From Hyphomicrobiales bacterium (GTDB lineage: Bacteria > Pseudomonadota > Alphaproteobacteria > Rhizobiales > Xanthobacteraceae): 7,101 nt of DNA. Positions 1 through 6,324 of the stretch are shown here, piece by piece; position 1 is the stretch's first letter; each line of letters starts with the position of its first letter. The notes under the pieces were generated by a model. It saw nothing but the letters and a program-made list of their open reading frames with translations, was not told where the DNA came from and ran no database searches. The translations under genes and the position numbers were made by a program. The DNA lies in NCBI GenBank assembly GCA_026400425.1, contig JAPLPC010000465.1:1-7101 (forward strand), given 5' to 3'.

Positions 1-917
1 GCACCGATCCGATCGCCCTGATGAAGGCGCGCAAGAACGCAGCCGAGCTGGATGGCGCGCGCAACGCCCATCTGCGCGACGGCGCCGTCATGGTGCGCTA
101 TCTCTCCTGGCTGGCGCGCGAGGCGCCGAAGGGCGGCCTCACCGAGATCGACGCCGTGGAAGCGCTGGAGACGTTTCGCCGCAACACCGGCGCCCTGAAG
201 GACGTGTCGTTTCCGACCATCGCCGGCACCGGCCCCAATGGAGCCATCGTGCATTACCGCGTCACCCGCAAGAGCAATCGCCGCATCGCGCCGGGCGACC
301 TGTTGCTGATCGACAGCGGCGCGCAATACGAAGACGGCACCACCGACGTCACCCGCACCATCGCCATCGGCGAACCCACCGACGCGATGCGCGACCGCTT
401 CACCCGCGTGCTGCGCGGCCATATCGCGATTGCCCGCGCGGTGTTTCCCGACGGCACCTCTGGCGCGCAGATCGATGCCTTTGCGCGCCAGTTCCTGTGG
501 CATGCCGGGCTCGATTTCGCCCATGGCACCGGTCATGGCGTCGGCAGCTATCTGTCAGTGCATGAGGGCCCGGCGCGGATCTCCAAGATCGGCACCACGC
601 CGCTCAAGCGCGGGATGATCCTGTCCAACGAGCCCGGCTACTACAAGACCGACGCCTTTGGCATCCGCATCGAGAATCTTGAACTGGTGGTTGAAGCCAG
701 GATAGACGGTGCCGAGCAGCCCATGAACGGCTTCGAGACGCTGACGCTGGCCCCGATCGACCGCCGGCTGATCAACGCGCACCGCATCTCCAAGCGTGAG
801 TTGAACTGGATCAACGACTATCACGCGCGCGTCCGCCGCGAGATCGCACCCCTGATCGACGATGCTGCGGTTCGCGACTGGCTGCACGCGGCGACAGAGC
901 CGCTGGTGCCGGGATGA
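1..917 (+). CDS. pepP: Xaa-Pro aminopeptidase (aminopeptidase P, M24 family), C-terminal part, 5' truncated by the window edge
   Basis: This is a cytoplasmic metallo-exopeptidase that removes the N-terminal residue from peptides with proline in second position. The frame is open from base 3 and reads TDPIALMKARKN before the ATG at 21. That ATG is therefore internal, and about half of the protein lies upstream. Counting from it, all five expected dinuclear-metal ligands are present: D98 (LLIDSGAQY), D109 (GTTDVTRT), H172 (GTGHGVG), E204 (SNEPGYY) and E218 (IRIENLELV). The usual active-site histidines are also there, H79 (IVHY) and H181 (VHEGP). After the pita-bread fold, residues of about 237-298 (GFETLTLAPIDRRLI onward) match the extra C-terminal M24_C region. 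That region marks the long, roughly 600-residue eukaryote-like form rather than the short E. coli PepP. The missing part should be the creatinase-like N-terminal domains. The reading frame is intact to TGA at 915-917. The family is certain; the exact substrate preference is not. Confidence 0.93.
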   Translation, partial: TDPIALMKARKNAAELDGARNAHLRDGAVMVRYLSWLAREAPKGGLTEIDAVEALETFRRNTGALKDVSFPTIAGTGPNGAIVHYRVTRKSNRRIAPGDLLLIDSGAQYEDGTTDVTRTIAIGEPTDAMRDRFTRVLRGHIAIARAVFPDGTSGAQIDAFARQFLWHAGLDFAHGTGHGVGSYLSVHEGPARISKIGTTPLKRGMILSNEPGYYKTDAFGIRIENLELVVEARIDGAEQPMNGFETLTLAPIDRRLINAHRISKRELNWINDYHARVRREIAPLIDDAAVRDWLHAATEPLVPG

Positions 918-937
918 GTTGCGCCTTGCTCAGCCGC

Positions 938-1032
938 CGTCATTGCGAGGAGCGAAGCGACGCGGCAATCCAGGCCTTTCACAGGATAGCGAAGACTGGA
1001 TTGCTTCGTCGCAAGGGCTCCTCGCAATGACG
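938..1032. repeat. Long imperfect intergenic palindrome (REP-like), family 1
   Basis: This lies 20 bases after the aminopeptidase stop and ends 46 bases before the transporter start. The outer 16 bases, CGTCATTGCGAGGAGC (938-953), pair perfectly with 1017-1032. After a small internal loop, GCGACG (957-962) pairs with 1007-1012, and CAATCCAG (966-973) pairs with 996-1003. The loop is 974-995. There is no T-run after the stem, so it is not a classical intrinsic terminator, although a transcript would fold strongly here. From general knowledge, elements containing this CATTGCGAGGAGCGAAGCGA core are dispersed in Bradyrhizobium-type genomes. Only one copy is visible here, so its repeat nature is inferred. 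Confidence 0.75.
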
Positions 1033-1078
1033 GGGATTGTGCGGAGCGTTGAATCACAACAAAAGAAACTGCCAGCGC

Positions 1079-2301
1079 GTGAACGATAGCTCACCCATCC
1101 GGCCTGCCGCTCCCTTACCCGACCACACGCGATCGCGGGTGATGCTGTTGCTGCTGGTGGTGATGACCGGCATCGCGCCGATCTCGCTCTATATGCTGGT
1201 GCCGGCGCTGCCCGAACTGGCGCGCACCTTCGATGCCGACATCTCGATCGCGCAGATGACGGTGTCGCTCTACATGGTCGGGCTGGCGTTTTCGCAGCTC
1301 ATCATGGGTCCGCTGTCGGACCGCTTCGGCCGCCGCCCGGTGCTGCTGGCGGGGCTCGGCCTGATGGTGGTCGCCGGCATCGGCTCCAGCTTCGCCGAAA
1401 CCTTGCCACAACTGATCGCGGCGCGATTCTTCCAGGCGCTCGGCGGCGCCACAGCCTGGTCATCGCCGTCATGATGATCGCGCAGATGCTGTCGCCGCTG
1501 GCCGGCGGCCTGATCGAGACGGGCTTCGGCTGGCGTGCGATCTTCTACACGGTCACCGCAGCATCGCTGATCGTCACGCTGGCGATCGCATGGCTGCTGC
1601 CGGAAACACGGCGACGCGCCACCAGCGACGGCGACGGCGGCCACGGTTTTATCGCCGATGCCAGAGTGCTGTTTCGAAGCCGTGCCTTCATCGGCTATTT
1701 GTTGTGCTACGTGATGGCGTCATGGATCATCTTCACCTTCGCCGGTGGCGGCCCCTTCGTGGTGGTCAACCAGATGGGCCGCAGCTCGGCCGAATACGGC
1801 GCCTGGTTCGCGACCTCGGGCCTCGCTTACCTCATCGGCAATCTCGCCTGCGTGCGCTTCGCGCCGCGCCGGCGCATCGAGCAACTGATCTGGTTCGGCC
1901 TCGCGCTGCAATTCGGCGGCGCCCTGCTGAACGTGGTGTGGGGACTGACAGGCCTGAATCAGCAGCCATCCTGGTTGTTTCTCACCCATATGATCGTGAT
2001 GTTCGGCAATGCCTTCGTGATGTCGAACGGCGCCGCCGGTGCGCTTTCGATCCGCCCGCAGGCGGCCGGTGCCGCGTCGGGCATGATGGGCTTCATGCAA
2101 ATGGGCTTCGGCGCGCTGTGCTCGCAGGGTGGCGCCTGGCTCGGCGGCCACTTTGCGACCCCGGTCGCGCTCAACCTGTCGCTGGTCGTGCTGTCCTGCG
2201 GCTGCGCGGCCGCCATGATCTTTCTGGTGCCTCGCCGCAAGGTGGTGGTGACGGAGAAGATGGTCGAGAAAGCCGAGAGCGAAGAGAGCGGGCTGATGTA
2301 G
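1079..2301 (+). pseudogene. Bcr/CflA-family MFS multidrug efflux transporter, broken by an internal deletion and frameshift near 1453
   Basis: An intact relative would be an inner-membrane 12-helix proton antiporter exporting drugs. The first segment (frame from GTG 1079) carries TM1 (MLLLLVVMTGIAPISLYMLV), TM2, MFS motif A (GPLSDRFGRRP, from 1307), TM3 and the first half of TM4 (AARFFQALGGAT). It then shifts frame at about 1451-1453 and stops at TGA 1472-1474. The second segment resumes in another frame at about 1453 as SLVIAVMMIAQMLSPLAGG (TM5) and runs through TM6-TM12 to TAG 2299-2301. Family members such as E. coli Bcr have about 22 residues between these two points, covering the end of TM4 and the cytoplasmic TM4-5 loop with its R-D pair. 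These are absent, and the loss must be 3n+1 bases, around 67. The rest lacks other stops, so the lesion looks recent. I chose GTG 1079 because the upstream TTG at 1037 adds unlike sequence next to the palindrome; ATG 1142 is a possible alternative. No strong ribosome site is visible. Without the lesion the length would be near 430 residues, close to family size. Confidence 0.82.
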
Positions 2302-2336
2302 AGCTCCCTCCCCCAAGCGGCGCAGAAGCCATCGCT

Positions 2337-4487
2337 CTATCCCCCAATCAATTCCAACCACTCGTCCTCGGTCAGCACGGCGACCCCGAGATCACGCGCC
2401 TTGGTAAGCTTCGATCCGGCGTCTTCGCCGGCGACGACATAATCGGTCTTCTTCGACACCGAGCCTGCGACCTTGGCGCCCAGACGTTCGGCCGCGGCCT
2501 TGGCTTCGTCGCGGGTGAACTTGGTGAGCGAGCCCGTGAACACCACGGTCTTGCCGGCCACCGGCGTGTCGGCCTTGGCCTGCGCCACGTCCAGCACTTC
2601 GATCTCGCAGAGCAATTCGTCCAGTGCCTTCACGTTGCGTTGCTCGGCGAAGAACTCGACCACCGCATCCGCGACGATATCGCCGACGCCGCCGATATTG
2701 TTGAGATCGGTATAAGCCTCCGACGTGTTGCCCTGCTCGCTTTGCCCGGCGGCAGCCGCCAGCATCGCGTCGCGGAATGCGGCGAACGAGCCGTAATGTC
2801 GCGCCAGCAGCTTCGCATTGCCTTCGCCGATATGGCGGATGCCAAGCGCGAAGATCAGGCGGTTGAGCTCGATCTTGCGGCGCTCGTCGATCGCCGCGAA
2901 CAGGTTGCGCACCGAGATCTCGCCGTAACCCTCGCGGTCCCGCAGCTTCTTGCTGTTGCGCCCATCGCGCTTGGCCAGCGTGAAGATATCGACGGGATGC
3001 ATGATGATCCCTTCGTCATAGAACTCCTGAATCTGCTTGTCGCCGAGGCCATCGATATCGAAGGCCAGCCGCGACACGAAATGCTTCAGCTTCTCCACCG
3101 CCTGCGCCGGACACACCAGCGCACCGGTGCAGCGCGTGACGACCTCGTCATTCTCGCGAATGGCATGGCTGCCGCAGACCGGACACTTGTCGGGAAACAT
3201 GTAGGGCTTCGCCGTCGCCGGGCGCTTGTCGAGCATAACGTTGACGACCTGCGGAATGACGTCGCCGGCGCGTTGCACGATCACGGTATCGCCTTCGCGG
3301 ATATCGACGCCATCACGCAGCGGCTGACCATCATTGCCGATACCCTTGATATAATCGGCATTGTGCAGCGTCGCATTCGACACCACCACGCCGCCGACGG
3401 TGATCGGCGTCAGCCGGGCCACCGGGGTCAATGCGCCGGTGCGGCCGACCTGGATGTCGATCTTTTCGAGCACGGTCGTCGCCTGCTCGGCCGCGAATTT
3501 GTGCGCAATGGCCCAGCGCGGCGCGCGGCCGGCGAAGCCGAGGCGGGCCTGCCAGTCGATCCGATCGACCTTGTAGACGACGCCGTCGATGTCATAGCCG
3601 AGTTGAGCCCTGATCTCTCCGATCCGGCGATAGAAGACGAGCGCGTCATCGACACCCTTGCACAGCGTGATCTCCGGATTGACGGTGAAGCCAGCTTTAT
3701 CCAGCCAATCGATCATCGCGTGTTGCGTCGGTTCCGGCATCGGATAGTCCGACATCTCGCCCCACGCATAGGCAAAGAATTTCAGCGGCCGCGACGCAGT
3801 GCTGGCCACATCCTTCTGCCGCAGCGAGCCGGCAGCCGAGTTGCGCGGATTGGCGAAGACGGTGTCGCCGGCTTCTTCCTGCTTTTTGTTCAGCGCCAGG
3901 AAATCACTCTTGAGCATATAGACTTCACCGCGGAGCTCGCAGGCGGCAGGGGCATGCTTACCCTTCAGCGTCGTGGGGATGTCCTTGATGGTCCGGACAT
4001 TGGCGGTGACGTCCTCACCTGTAAAACCATCGCCACGGGTGGCCGCATGGATCAGTTCGCCATTCTCATAACGCAGCGACAGTGAAAGGCCGTCGATCTT
4101 CGGCTCGGCCACCAGTGCCGGAAATTCATCGAGTTTCAGGAAGCGCTGAATACGGGTGATGAATTCGGCGACGTCCTCGTCGCTGAAGGCATTGCCGAGC
4201 GACAGCATCGGCACGGCGTGCTGGATTTTGGCGAAGCCGCGCGCGGGGGCCGCACCGACGGTCTGGGTCGGCGAATCCGTCGCAACGAGATCGGGAAACT
4301 TCGCCTCGATGGCTTCGACGCGGTGGCGCAACGCGTCATACTCGGCGTCCGACACCGTCGGGGCATCATCCTGATAGTAGCGCTTGTTGTGCGCCTCCAT
4401 TTCCAGCGACAGCCGCATCAGCTCGATCTTGGCTTTGGGCTTGGTGAGCGTGGAAATATCGGGGGGATTTTTGGGGGATTTTGCCAT
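2337..4487 (-). CDS. ligA: NAD+-dependent DNA ligase LigA
   Basis: LigA seals nicks during replication (Okazaki fragments) and repair. It adenylates its lysine from NAD+, releasing NMN. The protein is 716 residues, slightly longer than E. coli LigA (671) and complete. Domains in order are: Ia NMN-binding region (EAHNKRYYQDDAP 31-43, SDAEYD 46-51); adenylation domain with catalytic K130 in AEPKIDG, ATRGDGFTGEDVT 149-161, DGVVYKVD 301-308 and WAIAHKF 325-331; and OB fold (about 340-430). A Cys4 zinc finger follows at C435, C438, C453 and C459, with spacing identical to the E. coli enzyme. Helix-hairpin-helix repeats (including FDIDGLGDKQI 476-486 and LGIRHIGEGNA 548-558) precede a C-terminal BRCT domain (about 641-716). 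I chose the ATG at 4487 because upstream in-frame codons translate the palindrome. A GAGAG at 4496-4500 is a modest ribosome site. The gene converges on the transporter with a 35-base gap in which I see no clear terminator. Confidence 0.97.
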   Translation of the reverse strand: MAKSPKNPPDISTLTKPKAKIELMRLSLEMEAHNKRYYQDDAPTVSDAEYDALRHRVEAIEAKFPDLVATDSPTQTVGAAPARGFAKIQHAVPMLSLGNAFSDEDVAEFITRIQRFLKLDEFPALVAEPKIDGLSLSLRYENGELIHAATRGDGFTGEDVTANVRTIKDIPTTLKGKHAPAACELRGEVYMLKSDFLALNKKQEEAGDTVFANPRNSAAGSLRQKDVASTASRPLKFFAYAWGEMSDYPMPEPTQHAMIDWLDKAGFTVNPEITLCKGVDDALVFYRRIGEIRAQLGYDIDGVVYKVDRIDWQARLGFAGRAPRWAIAHKFAAEQATTVLEKIDIQVGRTGALTPVARLTPITVGGVVVSNATLHNADYIKGIGNDGQPLRDGVDIREGDTVIVQRAGDVIPQVVNVMLDKRPATAKPYMFPDKCPVCGSHAIRENDEVVTRCTGALVCPAQAVEKLKHFVSRLAFDIDGLGDKQIQEFYDEGIIMHPVDIFTLAKRDGRNSKKLRDREGYGEISVRNLFAAIDERRKIELNRLIFALGIRHIGEGNAKLLARHYGSFAAFRDAMLAAAAGQSEQGNTSEAYTDLNNIGGVGDIVADAVVEFFAEQRNVKALDELLCEIEVLDVAQAKADTPVAGKTVVFTGSLTKFTRDEAKAAAERLGAKVAGSVSKKTDYVVAGEDAGSKLTKARDLGVAVLTEDEWLELIGG

Positions 4488-4500
4488 GCGGATCGCTCTC

Positions 4501-4627
4501 GTCATTCCGGGGCGCGCGCAGCGCGAACCCGGAATCTCATCATGTTTTGCTCTTACAGGATCGAAGCAACATAAGCGCGAGCATTGCAAGGTTCCGGGTT
4601 CGCGCCTGCGGCGCGCCCCGGAATGAC
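4501..4627. repeat. Long imperfect intergenic palindrome (REP-like), family 2, filling the recN-ligA gap
   Basis: The outer 16 bases, GTCATTCCGGGGCGCG (4501-4516), pair perfectly with 4612-4627. After a short internal loop, GCGCGAACCCGGAA (4521-4534) pairs perfectly with 4592-4605, leaving a 57-base, more AT-rich loop (4535-4591). It occupies 127 of the 148 bases between the recN stop and the ligA start. It begins 8 bases after recN and ends 13 bases before the ligA ATG in transcription order. It shares no obvious sequence with the palindrome at 938-1032. From general knowledge, GTCATTCCGGGGCGCG-type elements are dispersed in Bradyrhizobium-like genomes. No T-run follows, so Rho-independent termination is unlikely; RNA stabilisation or attenuation is possible. 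Confidence 0.8.
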
Positions 4628-4635
4628 AGCCAAGA

Positions 4636-6309
4636 TCAGGCCGCGCCCTTGAGCAGGCGATCCGCAGCCGCCCTTGCTTCGGCGGTGATCTCGGCGCCGG
4701 CCAGCATGCGGGCGATTTCTTCGCGGCGATGATCGTCGGCGAGGGTGTTGACGTTGGTCGCCACCCGCTTGCCCTTGTCGAGGGCGGCCTTCGAGATCAA
4801 CAGATGCTGGTCGGCCCGTGCGGCGACCTGCGGCGCATGGGTAACGGCCATCACCTGGACCTTGCCAGCGAGCCGCGCCAACCGGGCCCCGATGGCGTCG
4901 GCCACCGCGCCGCCGACACCCGTGTCGATTTCGTCGAACACCAGCGTGGGCGCCGAGCCCTTGTCGGACAGCACCACTTTCAGCGCCAGCAGGAAGCGCG
5001 AGAGTTCGCCGCCGGAAGCGACCTTCATCATCGGCCCCGGCCGCGTGCCCGGGTTGGTCTGCACCCAGAATTCGACGCGGTCGATGCCCTGCGGGCCGGG
5101 CGTGGCCGCATCGGTGTCGACCTGGGTGATGAACTTGGCGCGTTCCAGCTTCAGCGGTGCCAGTTCGGCGATCACGGCCTTGTTGAGCTTCTCGGCCGAT
5201 TTGATACGGGCGGCCGACAGCTTCGCGGCAGCCGCGGCATATTTCGCGTCGGCCTCGGCGGCGGCCTTCTCCAGCTTCTGCAACTGGCCGGCACCGGCAT
5301 CGATGATGGCCACATCGGCTTCGAATTTCGCGGCCAGTGCGGCGAGGCCATCGACGGGCGTCGAGAATTTGCGGGCGGCGGCGCGCAGCGCAAACAGCCG
5401 CTCCTCGATCCGCTCGAGCTCGGCGGGATCGAAATCCGCGGCGACCAAAGCGGCGCTGAGATGCTGATCGGCCTCTTCCAGCGCATTGATGGCAACGTCG
5501 ATCGCCTTCACCGCAGGTTCGACCATGGCAGGCGACGAACCTGCCCGGCGCTCCAGCCGGCGGACGGCGGCGGCCAGTGCGGAAATCGGCGAATGCGGGG
5601 CGGATACCGCCTCCTGCGCCTCACGCAGATCGCCGGCGATCTTTTCGCCCTGCATCATGCCGGTGCGGCGTTCGGCGAGTTGCGTTTCCTCGCCGTCTTT
5701 CGGACGCAGCTTCTTCAGTTCGTCGGCGGAGTGGCGCAGGTAATCGGCGTCACGGGCGGCGCGCTCCATGTCGGCGCGGTGGCTGTCGAGCGCCCCGTAG
5801 GACGCCTTGCGGGCGGTCCACAAGCCATCCAGGGCCGTGACGTCCTTCTCCAGCCCTGCAAAGGCGTCGAGCAGGCGGCGATGGCTGGCGGCATCCACCA
5901 GCGCGCGGTCGTCGTGCTGGCCGTGGATTTCGACCAAAGCGGCGCCGACCGCCTTCAGCGTCTGCACGCTGACGGTCTGGTCGTTGATGTAAGCACGGGT
6001 GCGGCCGTCGGCCAATTGCACGCGGCGCAGAATCATCTCGCCGGTGTCGTCGTCGAAGCCGTTGTCCTTGAGCAGGCTGAGCGCGGGATGGCCGGGCGCC
6101 AGATCGAAGGCGGCGGTCACCTGTCCCTGATCGGCCCCATGGCGGACCAGATCGGCATTGCCGCGACCGCCAAGGGCCAGCGCGAACGCATCCAGCAGGA
6201 TCGATTTGCCAGCGCCGGTCTCGCCGGTGAGCACGGCGAGGCCGCGCGCGAATTCGATATCGAGCCGCTCGATCAGGACGATGTCACGGATCGACAGACG
6301 AGCGAGCAT
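4636..6309 (-). CDS. recN: DNA double-strand-break repair protein RecN (SMC-like ATPase)
   Basis: RecN is a cytosolic SMC-family ATPase that loads at double-strand breaks and promotes RecA-dependent recombinational repair. The protein is 557 residues, the normal length. The N-terminus MLARLSIRDIVLIERLDIEF is typical of the family, which fixes the ATG at 6309. Walker A is GETGAGKS (29-36) and a Q-loop-like segment is EIHGQHDD (127-134). A coiled-coil, Ala/Leu/Glu-rich middle of about 150-390 follows. The C-terminal half of the ATPase has the ABC signature SGGELSR (432-438), Walker B LVFDEID (456-462), D-loop GVGG (464-467) and the switch histidine H491 in THAPQVAA. No key residue is missing. 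The gene starts 13 bases after the bamD stop, and a possible ribosome site overlaps that stop. A LexA-box match lies 61 bases upstream within bamD, consistent with recN being a classical SOS gene in many bacteria. Confidence 0.96.
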   Translation of the reverse strand: MLARLSIRDIVLIERLDIEFARGLAVLTGETGAGKSILLDAFALALGGRGNADLVRHGADQGQVTAAFDLAPGHPALSLLKDNGFDDDTGEMILRRVQLADGRTRAYINDQTVSVQTLKAVGAALVEIHGQHDDRALVDAASHRRLLDAFAGLEKDVTALDGLWTARKASYGALDSHRADMERAARDADYLRHSADELKKLRPKDGEETQLAERRTGMMQGEKIAGDLREAQEAVSAPHSPISALAAAVRRLERRAGSSPAMVEPAVKAIDVAINALEEADQHLSAALVAADFDPAELERIEERLFALRAAARKFSTPVDGLAALAAKFEADVAIIDAGAGQLQKLEKAAAEADAKYAAAAAKLSAARIKSAEKLNKAVIAELAPLKLERAKFITQVDTDAATPGPQGIDRVEFWVQTNPGTRPGPMMKVASGGELSRFLLALKVVLSDKGSAPTLVFDEIDTGVGGAVADAIGARLARLAGKVQVMAVTHAPQVAARADQHLLISKAALDKGKRVATNVNTLADDHRREEIARMLAGAEITAEARAAADRLLKGAA

Positions 6310-6320
6310 GAGCGGATCAT

Positions 6321-6324
6321 TCCT
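6321..6324 (-). promoter_or_regulatory. Probable recN ribosome binding site overlapping the bamD stop codon
   Basis: On the - strand, AGGA lies 11 bases before the recN ATG and shares two bases with the TAG stop of bamD (6323-6325). The spacing is a little long but usable. The overlap means ribosomes finishing bamD sit on the recN site, suggesting translational coupling. This is inferred from position only. Confidence 0.45.

Noticed and set aside
938..1032. Palindrome as a tRNA, riboswitch, CRISPR unit or intrinsic terminator
   Set aside because: There is no cloverleaf, no repeated spacer pattern and no T-run after the stem. The long symmetric arms fit a REP-like element better.
1037..1078. 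TTG 1037 as the transporter start
   Set aside because: It begins only 5 bases after the palindrome and would add a Cys/Asn-rich stretch not seen in the family; GTG 1079 or ATG 1142 is more plausible.
2302..2336. Bidirectional terminator between the transporter and ligA
   Set aside because: The 35-base convergent gap contains no convincing hairpin or T-run on either strand.
1590..4085. 831-codon + strand open frame running through the transporter 3' half and antisense to ligA
   Set aside because: Its start lies out of frame within clear transporter sequence, and most of it is antisense to a complete LigA with all motifs. The Arg/His/Asp-rich product resembles no family I recognise and is typical of a stop-poor frame in high-GC DNA.
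4488..4589. N-terminal extension of LigA to codons upstream of 4487
   Set aside because: The extra residues would translate one arm and part of the loop of the palindrome and resemble no ligase N-terminus. MAKSPKNPPD at 4487 gives a family-like start.
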